Below, one piece after another: positions 34,389 to 42,772 of a stretch of 64,000 bases of DNA. The notes beneath the pieces are model-generated. The model did not search any database, was not told the DNA's origin, and saw nothing but the letters and a program-made list of their open reading frames with translations. The stretch is from an uncultured Erythrobacter sp. (GTDB lineage: Bacteria > Pseudomonadota > Alphaproteobacteria > Sphingomonadales > Sphingomonadaceae), in contig CANMOQ010000001.1 of assembly GCA_947499505.1 (NCBI GenBank), positions 416,037 through 480,036 of the forward strand, given 5' to 3'. Both the position numbers and the translations under genes were made by a program. Within the stretch, counting starts at the first letter, position 1. Each line of letters starts with the position of its first letter.

Positions 34389-35177
34389 GTGAAACGGACC
34401 CATCTCCCATTGAATGCGCTGCGCGTTTATGATGCAGCGGCGCGGCATCTTTCCTTTACCCGAGCAGCCGACGAACTGGCGGTGACGCCGGCCGCAGTAG
34501 GCCAGCAGATCCGCGCGCTGGAGGATCACCTTGGCGTGGTGCTGTTCCGCCGGACCAGCAAGGGTCTGGAGCTGACGCCCGAAGGCGAAGCGGGGCTCGA
34601 TCCGCTGCGGGAAGGCTTTTTGCAATTTGAGCAAAGCGTTCAGGCGATGCAGGCGGGCCAGGCATCCGACCGCTATACAATTGCGGTCCCGCGCGAGTTC
34701 TATGCGCAGTGGCTAGCCCCGCGCTTGGCCGAGTTTCAGGCGGGGACGGACGGGGTGCAGTATATCCTCGTTTCCGACGAAAATGCCGATTTTACCGAGG
34801 CGAACCTCGATCTGGCGATCCGTCTGGTCGATGGCCCCGGTGATCTGGAGGGCGCGCAGTTGGCTCCGGCTCAGCGGGTGACGGTGGCCGCGCCGAATTG
34901 CCGCGATGCATGGATCGATTGGCCCGGCGCTGCTTTGCCAGAGGAGACAAAGGCGTGTATCAAGGCGGGTAATCCAGGCCAAGCGCTGAGCTCTGCGCTG
35001 GCAGGCATGGGCCGGACGGTCTTGCCGCTGCCTCTGGTGGCTGAGGCGTTGGGCGATGGACGGCTGGAGGCGTTGGAAGAACCAAGCGAGAGCCAGCGGG
35101 CCTATTGGCTGCTCGCGCCGCTGCCGCAATGGCGCCAGAAGAAGGTGAAGGCGTTGGTGGCGCATCTTACGACGTGA
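34389..35177 (+). CDS. GcvA-like LysR family regulator
   Basis: A 262-residue regulator whose N-terminus (LPLNALRVYDAAARHLSFTRAADELAVTPAAVGQQIRALE, in several blocks) is close to the GcvA group, followed by a shortened effector domain. The chain is about 30-40 residues shorter than usual, mainly in the second half (the last residues are KVKALVAHLTT). Its target is not evident from the neighbours. Confidence 0.88.
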   Translation: MKRTHLPLNALRVYDAAARHLSFTRAADELAVTPAAVGQQIRALEDHLGVVLFRRTSKGLELTPEGEAGLDPLREGFLQFEQSVQAMQAGQASDRYTIAVPREFYAQWLAPRLAEFQAGTDGVQYILVSDENADFTEANLDLAIRLVDGPGDLEGAQLAPAQRVTVAAPNCRDAWIDWPGAALPEETKACIKAGNPGQALSSALAGMGRTVLPLPLVAEALGDGRLEALEEPSESQRAYWLLAPLPQWRQKKVKALVAHLTT

Positions 35178-35180
35178 CAC

Positions 35181-35298
35181 TGCCTCGCGGAGAAGAGCTA
35201 GTAATCGGGCCGCAGGCCCGCAAGGGCGACCGCCCGCCCGGAGCGCTTTGCGCGGAGGATAGCCAAGTGAGCGGATGCGAACGCCGGCGCTTGAGGCG
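35181..35298 (-). repeat. Dispersed three-hairpin element, copy I (inverted, diverged)
   Basis: On the minus strand the left end is GCGCCTCAAGCGCCGGCGT and CGCATCCGCTC, then GGCTATCCTCC, CGGGCGGGCGGTCGCCC and a third stem GGGCC-TGC-GGCCC. It is the same subtype as copies B and J. On the plus strand it ends in a run of nine As only a few bases before the GNAT start codon. Confidence 0.8.
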
Positions 35299-35308
35299 CA
35301 AAAAAAAA

Positions 35309-35827
35309 ATGAACGAAGTAGCCACCCTCAACACAACCCGCTTCACCATGCGGTCTTTGCGCGAGGCTGATACCGCTGCGCTGTTCCCGACCTTCGCGGA
35401 TGAGCAGCAAAACCTGTATATGTCGCGCGCGCATTTTACTTCGGAGGCGGAGCTGTGGGGCTGGCTTGCTGATCCCGACTGGAACGGGCGCACATGGATC
35501 GCTGAAGACAGCGAAGGCGCGGTACTCGGGCGGTTTGTCGCCATGCCTGCGCATGAGGACGGCGTGCAGGAAATCGGCTATGTCACCGTGATGCACCGTC
35601 AGGGTGAGGGCATCGCGCGCGAATGCATGGAAGCGCTTGTGAAGCACTTGCTACATGAAGGCGCGCGCAAGCTGATCGCAGAAGTGGATGTCGATAACGA
35701 GCCGTCGATCAAGCTGCTTGAGCGGCTTGGTTTCACGCGCGAGGCGCATCTGCGCGAGCATGAGACTACGCATATCGGCCTGCGTGATCTGTATCTTTAT
35801 GGACTATTGAGTTCAGAATTTTCTTAG
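35309..35827 (+). CDS. GNAT family N-acetyltransferase (RimJ/RimL-like)
   Basis: A 172-residue acetyltransferase of the Acetyltransf_3 type. It has TTRFTMRSLREADTAALF at the start, EIGYVTVMHRQGEGIARECMEALV as the acetyl-CoA binding strand-loop-helix (QGEGIA pyrophosphate loop), and VDNEPSIKLLERLGFTREA at the C-terminal end. These enzymes acetylate N-termini or small amines such as antibiotics. The ATG at 35309 follows nine As with no Shine-Dalgarno, because repeat I abuts it. Repeat J starts at its stop codon, so the gene is tightly bracketed by inverted repeats. Confidence 0.88.
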   Translation: MNEVATLNTTRFTMRSLREADTAALFPTFADEQQNLYMSRAHFTSEAELWGWLADPDWNGRTWIAEDSEGAVLGRFVAMPAHEDGVQEIGYVTVMHRQGEGIARECMEALVKHLLHEGARKLIAEVDVDNEPSIKLLERLGFTREAHLREHETTHIGLRDLYLYGLLSSEFS

Positions 35828-35950
35828 CGCCTCAAGCGCCGGCGTTCGCATCCGTTCGCTAGGCTATCCTCGCTCACGCGATCAAAGATCGCGTCGCTGC
35901 GGGCGGGCGGTCGCCCTTGCGGCGCTTCGCGCCGAACCATTCCAAGCCGG
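35827..35950 (+). repeat. Dispersed three-hairpin element, copy J
   Basis: The left end is the long variant GCGCCTCAAGCGCCGGCG with CGCATCCGTTCG. Stem 2 is the perfect ACGCGATC-AAA-GATCGCGT, and stem 3 is GGCGC-TTC-GCGCC. It lies between the convergent GNAT and alcohol dehydrogenase genes and mirrors copy I. Confidence 0.88.
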
Positions 35951-35962
35951 AATTCTCGGCAA

Positions 35963-37012
35963 TTACCCAACATCAATCCTGAGTTTCACCACGCCGTCAT
36001 CGCGGCTGTCGAACAGCTTATAGGCCTCCGCCCCTTCGCTCAGGTTGAATTGGTGGCTGAACAATCCGTCTGCCTTCATCCGCCCGGATTGCACCAAGGG
36101 CACGAGATGCGGCCACATATTCGTCACGTCACAAATCCCGCCGCGCACAGTAATATTCTTGAATATAATCAGCGGCAAAGGCAGCACATCATCGGGCTCT
36201 GGAATGCCAACAAAGCTGGCGTTTCCTCCGCGCGCGGTTAGCGGCAGGACCGCATTGATCGCGCCCTTCGCGCCGCTTGCCTCGAACACTGACTGAGCGC
36301 CGCGGCCGCCGGTCGCCTCCATCACCTGCGCGTGGAGCTCTGGGCCGGGAGCAAAGGCGGTGGCGCCCAGTTTCTCCGCCATCGCGCGGCGAGCGGGCAC
36401 GGGATCGATCGCGATCACCTGGCTCGCGCCCAGTAGAAACGCGAGTTCCACGCCGATCAGGCCAATCGGGCCAAGGCCAACCACGGCCACACTGCCGCCC
36501 GGCTTTGGATCGGCCCGCATTAGGCCAAAATAGGCGGTCGCCATGCCATCGGTCAGCAGCAGCGCCTGCTCTGTCGTAAGCCCATCGGTGGAGAACAGGG
36601 TCGCGTCGGCATTGGGCACATTCACATATTCTGCCTGGCCGCCTTGCAGCTCTGTGCTGAGGCCAAAGGCGGTCGCTTTACGGCAAGAGGCGGCATTGCC
36701 CGTGCGGCAGGCGGAGCAGCTGCCGCAGCCTGTTCCGCCGGCGGCCAGAACCTTGTCCCCGACCTTAAAGCCGTGAACATCGCCGCCCGCCTCAACAACT
36801 TCGCCAATGAATTCATGCCCGACACAAAACTTAGGGATATCAGAGCCATACTCGGTGTTTCCGATATGCGCGCCGTGATACATGTGTAGATCGCTGCCGC
36901 AGATTGAGCAGCTTTCCACTTTCAGAATAACGCTGTTGTCGCTGCGCAATTTCGGGTCGGCATAGCTTTCATAGCGAATGTCTCGCGGTCCGTTGAACAC
37001 CAGCGCTTGCAT
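35963..37012 (-). CDS. Zinc-dependent alcohol dehydrogenase family protein (MDR superfamily)
   Basis: A 349-residue medium-chain dehydrogenase. Catalytic zinc ligands are in SCSICGSDLHMYHG and VGHEFIGEV. The structural zinc site is a four-cysteine cluster GCGSCSACRTGNAASC. The NAD-binding Rossmann motif is VVGLGPIGLIGVE. The threonine dehydrogenase/formaldehyde dehydrogenase-like branch is likely, but substrate cannot be fixed. The gene stands alone; the SLC13 permease is divergent from it. Confidence 0.9.
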   Translation of the reverse strand: MQALVFNGPRDIRYESYADPKLRSDNSVILKVESCSICGSDLHMYHGAHIGNTEYGSDIPKFCVGHEFIGEVVEAGGDVHGFKVGDKVLAAGGTGCGSCSACRTGNAASCRKATAFGLSTELQGGQAEYVNVPNADATLFSTDGLTTEQALLLTDGMATAYFGLMRADPKPGGSVAVVGLGPIGLIGVELAFLLGASQVIAIDPVPARRAMAEKLGATAFAPGPELHAQVMEATGGRGAQSVFEASGAKGAINAVLPLTARGGNASFVGIPEPDDVLPLPLIIFKNITVRGGICDVTNMWPHLVPLVQSGRMKADGLFSHQFNLSEGAEAYKLFDSRDDGVVKLRIDVG

Positions 37013-37174
37013 TGAATTGTCTCTCCCAGAAGTCCGTTGGCTTCACCCATTGCTGGATCACGGACTGACCGCAAGCGACATTCTCCTGCGCGGCCGAAAT
37101 GAGCCAGACTGTCCCGCTTTATCCGATTTCGCTTGATATTCTGCGCCACCTTTGGGAATTCACGCGCAACGAAC

Positions 37175-38974
37175 ATGCTGTCGCTTCCAACATATCACGC
37201 CATGGCTGCCATGGTCCTTACGGTCCTCATGTTCGTTGGCTTTGTCCGCGGGCGGATGTCGATAGAAATCGTCTCGCTGCTGACTATCGCGGTGATCGCG
37301 GTTGGCCTGTATTTCTTTCCATTGCCCGGCACGCGCGAGATTGATGGCCTGGCCATCGCATTTGGCGGGTTTGGACATTACGCGCTGATCACGATTTGCG
37401 CGCTAATGGTGATGGGCAGGGGCCTCGTCGTCACCGGCGCTCTGGAGCCAGCGGCCCGCGTGCTGGAACGGGTGTTTAGGTTCAATCTTCAGCTCGGCCT
37501 GCTGGTCTCGCTGCTGATCGTTTTGTTCCTGTCGATGTTCGTCAACAACACCCCAGTGCTGGTGTTGATGATCCCGATTTTCGCTGCGCTCGCTGCGCGC
37601 GGAGCCTTGCCCACCTCAAAGACGCTTATGCCGCTCAACTCTGCCTCGCTCATCGGCGGATTGGCGACCACGATTGGCACATCGACCAATATTCTGGTGG
37701 TCTCCATCGCGGTGGATTTGGGCATGCGCGAGATGGGCGTGTTTGATTTCACGCCGATTGTACTCGGCGCCGCGCTGGTTGCGCTGCCCTATATGTGGCT
37801 GGTGATGCCGCGCCTGCTGAAAGACAATAAGGTCGCAGCCGATCAGAATGTGCGGCGGTTCCACACGCGGCTGCGGATTGCTGGGGATAGCGATCTGATC
37901 GGCCAAGATGTCGCCGATATTCTGCCCAAACTGCCCGATGGCATCGTCTTTCACGGCGAGCAAAAGGGGCCAATACAGCCCCAACAGCGCATCCATATTT
38001 CTGGCACGCACGAGGCGCTGGAGGATGCGGTTCGTGAGCTGAAAGGTGAGCTCGCGCCAAACTGGGTGCTCGACCGGATCAAACGCAGTTCAGCGGCGCT
38101 GGGCAGCGATATCCTCGTCTTTGAAATGACCGTGACGGCGGACTCCCGCCTGATCACGCGGACATTACCGTCCTCTGGCATTGCCGATCTTTACGGCGTC
38201 GCGGTGCTTGGCATTCACCGGCCAGCGCGCGTTCTGGGCGGGCCGGATCAATACTCCGAAGGCGGCGATCTGCGCATCACAGAGGGCGACGTGCTGCTCG
38301 TGATGGGCATTCAGGAAGATCTGGAGGCGTTTTCGCGCGCGGACAGCCTGCTGATGCTGGACGGCGCTCGTGAGATGCCGCGCCGCTCCAAGGCCTTGCT
38401 GGCCGCCGCTATCATGGGCTTTTCCGTGTTCACCGCCGCGATTGGGATTTTCCCGATTGCAATCTCGGCGCTTGCAGGCGCGATATTGATGTTCGTCACC
38501 GGCTGCGTGAAGTTTGACCGAGTGGGCCGCGCGCTGTCTGGCCAAGTGATCGTGCTGGTCGCGGCGAGTATCGCGATTGGCCGGATTATCGATGAAAGCG
38601 GCGCTGCCGCCTGGCTGGGCGAGGCTCTGTCTCTGGGGCTGGTGCTGCTGCCGCCTGCGCTCGTTCTGGCCGCGATCATGGCGTTCGTGACGGTGCTGAC
38701 CAACTTCGCCTCCAACGCAACCGCCGCCACGGTGGGCACGCCGATTGCGTTTAGCATTGCGGCGCAACTGGACCTGCCGCCAGAGCCGCTGGTGCTGGCC
38801 GTGCTGTTCGGGTGCAACCTCTGCTACGCCACCCCGATTGCCTATCAAACCAACATGTTGATCATGGCGGAGGGGAATTACGACTTCGCCGATTATGTCC
38901 GCACCGGCGTACCGCTTGTGGTGTTGATGGTGGCGACTTTGTCAGTGCTGCTTGCGATGACCTATGGCCTGTAG
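37175..38974 (+). CDS. SLC13/DASS-type permease with two RCK_C domains
   Basis: A 599-residue membrane transporter of the ArsB/NhaD and SLC13 class. Membrane helices flank a central cytoplasmic pair of RCK_C (TrkA-C) domains at about residues 215-390 (first IAGDSDLIGQDVADILPKL, second RITEGDVLLVMG). Signature re-entrant segments are NNTPVLVLMIPIF with IGTSTN, and in the second half TNFASNATAATVGTPIAF. Related proteins carry sulfate, dicarboxylates or silicon. In-frame upstream starts (37133) and later ones (37202) exist; 37175 is a compromise. Confidence 0.85.
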   Translation: MLSLPTYHAMAAMVLTVLMFVGFVRGRMSIEIVSLLTIAVIAVGLYFFPLPGTREIDGLAIAFGGFGHYALITICALMVMGRGLVVTGALEPAARVLERVFRFNLQLGLLVSLLIVLFLSMFVNNTPVLVLMIPIFAALAARGALPTSKTLMPLNSASLIGGLATTIGTSTNILVVSIAVDLGMREMGVFDFTPIVLGAALVALPYMWLVMPRLLKDNKVAADQNVRRFHTRLRIAGDSDLIGQDVADILPKLPDGIVFHGEQKGPIQPQQRIHISGTHEALEDAVRELKGELAPNWVLDRIKRSSAALGSDILVFEMTVTADSRLITRTLPSSGIADLYGVAVLGIHRPARVLGGPDQYSEGGDLRITEGDVLLVMGIQEDLEAFSRADSLLMLDGAREMPRRSKALLAAAIMGFSVFTAAIGIFPIAISALAGAILMFVTGCVKFDRVGRALSGQVIVLVAASIAIGRIIDESGAAAWLGEALSLGLVLLPPALVLAAIMAFVTVLTNFASNATAATVGTPIAFSIAAQLDLPPEPLVLAVLFGCNLCYATPIAYQTNMLIMAEGNYDFADYVRTGVPLVVLMVATLSVLLAMTYGL

Positions 38975-39204
38975 GATTAGCCGATTGGCGATTTCCTACT
39001 GCGGTGAAAATATGCGACACCGCTCAGCATGATGTTGATGAGCCACTTTGCCGCGCGCTTGATCGCTTTTTTCGATCAAACAGGCATGGTTCAATCGGAT
39101 GGATTTTTGGCCTTAGACTGTGTTCCAGCTGTTCCAAGCGTGCTTGACGTGCGGCGAACGGAGTGGGGCGTTGAGACTAGGGCAATCACAACGGGAGTGA
39201 GACG

Positions 39205-40605
39205 ATGGTTCGGGTAATTCGGAAAAGCACGGCGGCACTGGGGCTGGTATTGGGCGCGATGGCACTGGCCGTGCCGGCGCAGGCGGACGAGCTGCGCGAT
39301 GCGGTGGGCGAGGACATGCCGGGCCTGATGGAGCTCTACAAGGACTTGCACGCCAATCCGGAGCTGTCGTTTCAGGAGTTCGAGACCGCCAAGAAGCTGG
39401 CAGCCCGCGCGCGCGACCTCGGCTTTGAGGTGACAGAGGGCGTTGGCCAGACCGGGGTTGTCGCGGTGATGCGCAATGGCGATGGGCCGACCGTGATGCT
39501 GCGCGCGGATATGGACGGCCTGCCGGTGACGGAGCAAACCGGGCTGCCCTATGCCTCTAAGGCGAAAGGCGTGCCTGCCTCTGGCATCGAGAGCGGCCTG
39601 ATGCATGCTTGCGGGCATGACACGCATATGGCGGCCTGGATTGGCGCGGCGCAGCTGCTGGCCGAGCGTAAGGACGAATGGCAGGGTACTTTGGTGATGA
39701 TCCTGCAACCGGCTGAAGAGCTGGGGCTGGGCGCGCTGGCGATGCTCGAAGATGGCCTATTTACCCGTTTTCCAAAGCCTGACTATGTGCTCGGCTTCCA
39801 CGATGCCGCTGGCGCGCCAGCGGGCGCTATCGGCTATGCCAAGGGCTATGCGCTGGCGAACGTGGACAGCGTCGACATCACAGTGAAGGGCGTGGGCGGG
39901 CACGGCGCCTATCCGCACACCACCAAGGACCCGATCGTGGTCGCGAGCAGCATTGTGATGCGTTTGCAGACCCTCGTCAGCCGCGAGAAGAACCCGCTTG
40001 ATCCTGCTGTCGTGACGGTGGGCAGCTTCCTCGCCGGTGCAAAGCACAACATCATCCCCGATGAGGCGAAGCTGCAGCTGACGGTGCGCTCTTACGGCGC
40101 GGAATCGCGTGCGGCTCTGCTGGAGGGGATCGAGCGGATCGCCAAGGCCGAGGCGATGGCGGCAGGTATGCCGGAGGACCGGATGCCGGTGGTTAGCGTG
40201 CAGGACCCGTATCTGCCCTCGACCTACAACACGCCCGAGTTCACCGAGCAAGTGATGGCGGGCCTGTCGGAGCGCTTCGGCGAGCGTGTGTTCGAGACCC
40301 CGCCCGTGATGGGCGGTGAGGATTTCGGCCAGTTCTACCTGGCTGACCCAGAGAACATCGAATCCCTGATCTTCTGGGTCGGCGGCGTGCCGCAGGACCA
40401 ATGGGCCAAATCAGAGGCTGGCGAGCTTGAGCTGCCATCGCTGCACTCGCCGTTCTGGGCACCAGATGCAGAAGCAGTGATCTCCACCGCGACGGAGGCA
40501 ATGACGGCGGCGACGCTCGATCTGCTGCCGCGCAAGGGAGGGGGACTGGCGCGCTGGAGAACGCACCGGCCTGAAAGGCCACCAGGGGCGAATGCCGGCG
40601 CCTGA
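39205..40605 (+). CDS. Secreted M20 family amidohydrolase
   Basis: A 466-residue zinc amidohydrolase of the M20D (hippurate/indole-acetyl-amino-acid hydrolase) type. It has a signal peptide (GLVLGAMALAVPAQA), MLRADMDGLPVTEQ, the metal site MHACGHDTHMA, PAEELGLGA and the dimerisation GVGGHGAYPH. It probably cleaves N-acyl or aromatic amino-acid amides in the periplasm. The last 25 residues after AATLDLLPRK are Arg/Pro-rich and unlike the family, perhaps the result of a shifted stop. A hairpin follows the gene. Confidence 0.9.
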   Translation: MVRVIRKSTAALGLVLGAMALAVPAQADELRDAVGEDMPGLMELYKDLHANPELSFQEFETAKKLAARARDLGFEVTEGVGQTGVVAVMRNGDGPTVMLRADMDGLPVTEQTGLPYASKAKGVPASGIESGLMHACGHDTHMAAWIGAAQLLAERKDEWQGTLVMILQPAEELGLGALAMLEDGLFTRFPKPDYVLGFHDAAGAPAGAIGYAKGYALANVDSVDITVKGVGGHGAYPHTTKDPIVVASSIVMRLQTLVSREKNPLDPAVVTVGSFLAGAKHNIIPDEAKLQLTVRSYGAESRAALLEGIERIAKAEAMAAGMPEDRMPVVSVQDPYLPSTYNTPEFTEQVMAGLSERFGERVFETPPVMGGEDFGQFYLADPENIESLIFWVGGVPQDQWAKSEAGELELPSLHSPFWAPDAEAVISTATEAMTAATLDLLPRKGGGLARWRTHRPERPPGANAGA

Positions 40606-40621
40606 GGCCCAACCCACATGT

Positions 40622-40657
40622 TACGGCCGCCAAAGCATCGCTGCTCTGACGGCCGTA
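40622..40657 (+). terminator. Hairpin after the M20 amidohydrolase
   Basis: TACGGCCG at 40622-40629 pairs perfectly with CGGCCGTA at 40650-40657 and is followed by a pyrimidine tract (TTCTCCTCCCC). It is a possible terminator for the plus-strand gene, and possibly also for the small minus-strand gene ending at 40705. Confidence 0.45.
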
Positions 40658-40704
40658 TTCTCCTCCCCAGGAGACTGGTAAACTGGGCGCGTTAAACCGC
40701 TTTC

Positions 40705-40884
40705 CTACTCAGGCGCTGGTGCGTAAGTCCCGAGACGGTGATGCAATGCGTTGATCTTGGCGAGTTCGTCGCGATCTTCGGTGCTGCGAGCATGGCTTTC
40801 CAGCGCACGGCGTAGCAGCTTCATGTCGGCGGTTGAGAGCAGCGCGCGGGCGCGGGCTGGTTCTGGGCTGGTAGTGTCGGTCAT
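40705..40884 (-). CDS. Small hypothetical protein downstream of aceA
   Basis: A 59-residue acidic-basic helical protein (DMKLLRRALESHARSTEDRDELAKINALHHRLG in its centre). It has an AGGAG Shine-Dalgarno seven bases before ATG 40884. It follows isocitrate lyase on the same strand, about 135 bases on, beyond a set of inverted repeats. Composition suggests a small helical regulatory or structural protein; no function is known to me. Confidence 0.6.
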   Translation of the reverse strand: MTDTTSPEPARARALLSTADMKLLRRALESHARSTEDRDELAKINALHHRLGTYAPAPE

Positions 40885-40922
40885 TGTCACTCTCCTAGGC
40901 TGATGAGACTAAAGCTCTCGTG

Positions 40923-41028
40923 GCCTGTGGTTGGTTCCCGGCGAGGCGGACAAATCCGCCCCGCTAGGTGCTCGCCGCTCAATCAGGGTGCGGCGAGCTG
41001 GTTCCCACAGGCTGCTGCTCAAGCAGCC
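40923..41028. other. Nested inverted repeats at the 3' end of aceA
   Basis: An outer pair GCCTGTGG (40923-40930) and CCACAGGC (41005-41012) encloses GGCGGA-CAAA-TCCGCC (40945-40960). A further GGCTGC-N7-GCAGCC (41010-41028) overlaps the aceA stop. On the minus strand this would form a multi-hairpin 3' untranslated region between aceA and the small gene, possibly for processing or partial termination. Confidence 0.5.
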
Positions 41029-42617
41029 GCGAACTGGTTCATAGTGTTGTCTTTGCCGCCCGCTTTCAGGGCAGCTTCACCGGCGAAGTATTCCTTGTGA
41101 TCATCGCCAATGTCAGAGCCGGCCATGTTCTGGTGCTTCACGCAAGCGATGCCTTGACGGATCTCTTCGCGCTGAACGTTCTTGACGTAACCGAGCATCG
41201 CCTGCTCACCGAAGTACTCACGAGCGAGGTTGTCGGTCGACAGCGCCGCGGTGTGATAAGTCGGCAGAGTGATGAGGTGGTGGAAGATACCAGCGCGTTT
41301 CGCAGCATCAGACTGGAAGGTGCGGATCTTCTCATCGGCTTCAGCGGCGAGCTCGGTCGTGTCATAGTCAACACTCATCAGCTTGTCGCGGTCATAGGCA
41401 GACACATCCTTGCCGACTTCAGACCAGGCATCAAACACTTGCTGGCGGAAGTTCAATGTCCAGTTGAACGAAGGCGAGTTGTTGTAAACCAGCTTTGCGT
41501 TCGGGACGACTTCACGGATCCGGTCAACCATGCCGGCGATTTGCTCAACATGCGGCTTCTCGGTCTCGATCCACAGCAGATCAGCACCAGCCTGAAGCGA
41601 CGTGATCCCGTCGAGTACGCAGCGGTCTTCGCCGGTTCCGGCGCGGAATTGAAACAGGTTCGATGGCAGGCGCTTTGGACGCAGCAGTTTACCACCGCGG
41701 CTCAAGAAAACGTCGCCATTCTGGATGTTTGCAGGATCAACCTCTTCACAGTCGAGGAAGGAATTGTACTGATCGCCGAGGTCGCCTTCTTCCTTGGTGT
41801 AGGCGATCTGCTTGGTCAGGCCAGCGCCAAGGCTGTCTGTGCGAGCGACGATGATGCCGTCTTCCACGCCCAATTCGAGGAAGGCGTGGCGACAGGCGCG
41901 GATCTTCTGAGCGAAGTCCTCGTGCGGAACAGTAACCTTGCCGTCCTGGTGACCGCACTGCTTCTCGTCAGAGACCTGGTTCTCGATTTGCAGAGCGCAT
42001 GCACCCGCTTCGATCATCTTCTTGGCCAGCAGATAGGTCGCCTCAGCATTGCCAAAGCCTGCGTCGATGTCCGCGATGATCGGAACGACGTGCGTCTCGT
42101 AATTGTCGATTGCATGCTCAAGGCGCTTGGCCTCCACTTCATCGCCAGCTTCACGCGCTGCATCCAAGGCGCGGAACATGCCGCCCAGCTCGCGTGCATC
42201 GGCTTGCTTGAGGAAGGTATAGAGCTCTTCGATCAGCGCCGGAACGCTGGTCTTCTCGTGCATGCTCTGGTCGGGAAGAGGGCCAAACTCGCTGCGCAAG
42301 GCGGCAACCATCCAGCCTGAGAGGTAGAGGTAGCGCTGTTTCGTGCTGCCGAAGTGTTTCTTGATCGAAATCATCTTCTGCTGCGCAATGAACCCATGCC
42401 AGCAGCCAAGCGACTGAGTGTACTTCGCAGGATCCGCGTCATAGGCGTCCATATCGGCGCGCATGATCTTCGCGGTGTATTTTGCGATATCAAGTCCGGT
42501 GGGAAAGCGGTTTTGGATCGCCATGCGGGCGGTCGCTTCTGCATCAATGGCGCCCCAGCTTGGGCCGTTTGCGTCGATGGTTTGCTGCATTTTCGCGGTG
42601 GTTGCTTGATAAGTCAT
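41019..42617 (-). CDS. aceA: Isocitrate lyase
   Basis: A 532-residue enzyme splitting isocitrate to glyoxylate and succinate, the entry to the glyoxylate shunt needed for growth on acetate or fatty acids. The active-site motif is KQCGH at 219-223 (Cys221), the long-form variant of the usual KKCGH. Other landmarks are IADIDAGFGNAEATY and NCPSFNW-like SPSFNWTLNF. Length matches the longer ICL subfamily (about 530 residues). It is divergent from a RamB/ScfR-like regulator with a palindrome in between, which fits acetate- or propionate-responsive control. Confidence 0.95.
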   Translation of the reverse strand: MTYQATTAKMQQTIDANGPSWGAIDAEATARMAIQNRFPTGLDIAKYTAKIMRADMDAYDADPAKYTQSLGCWHGFIAQQKMISIKKHFGSTKQRYLYLSGWMVAALRSEFGPLPDQSMHEKTSVPALIEELYTFLKQADARELGGMFRALDAAREAGDEVEAKRLEHAIDNYETHVVPIIADIDAGFGNAEATYLLAKKMIEAGACALQIENQVSDEKQCGHQDGKVTVPHEDFAQKIRACRHAFLELGVEDGIIVARTDSLGAGLTKQIAYTKEEGDLGDQYNSFLDCEEVDPANIQNGDVFLSRGGKLLRPKRLPSNLFQFRAGTGEDRCVLDGITSLQAGADLLWIETEKPHVEQIAGMVDRIREVVPNAKLVYNNSPSFNWTLNFRQQVFDAWSEVGKDVSAYDRDKLMSVDYDTTELAAEADEKIRTFQSDAAKRAGIFHHLITLPTYHTAALSTDNLAREYFGEQAMLGYVKNVQREEIRQGIACVKHQNMAGSDIGDDHKEYFAGEAALKAGGKDNTMNQFAAA

Positions 42618-42748
42618 GTCTGTTCTTTCGGCTTCATTATGGGGAGGGTTACGCCATTCTGTATGCCCGCCAGTGTCTCGATTCTCCAGTAAACCTTACA
42701 GACAATCGTGTCTGTATCGGCCCGAAACCTGTAAAACTTGTGTGAAGC

Positions 42749-42764
42749 TGTAAAGTAATTTACA
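42749..42764. promoter_or_regulatory. Candidate RamB/ScfR-type operator between aceA and its regulator
   Basis: TGTAAA-GTAA-TTTACA is a perfect 6-4-6 dyad ending eight bases before the regulator start codon. Related half-sites (GTAAAAC, AGTAAACC) occur just upstream at about 42690-42735. Position and AT-rich TTTACA arms suit a site for the adjacent XRE-type regulator. Confidence 0.55.
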
Positions 42765-42772
42765 AAGTTGTT

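Noticed and set aside
35105..35308. Longer start of the GNAT gene
   Set aside because: The upstream codons overlap the LysR gene in another frame and then cross repeat copy I; conserved sequence starts after 35309.
15813..35950. CRISPR array or tRNA-like cluster from the repeated elements
   Set aside because: Copies are about 110 bp, far apart, in both orientations, and lack regular spacers or tRNA features.
39029..39217. Small open frame of 62 codons before the M20 gene
   Set aside because: It lacks a Shine-Dalgarno, overlaps the amidohydrolase start and has no protein-like conservation that I recognise.
40968..42320. 450-codon open frame opposite aceA
   Set aside because: Antisense to isocitrate lyase; its openness follows from high-GC codon bias on the real strand.
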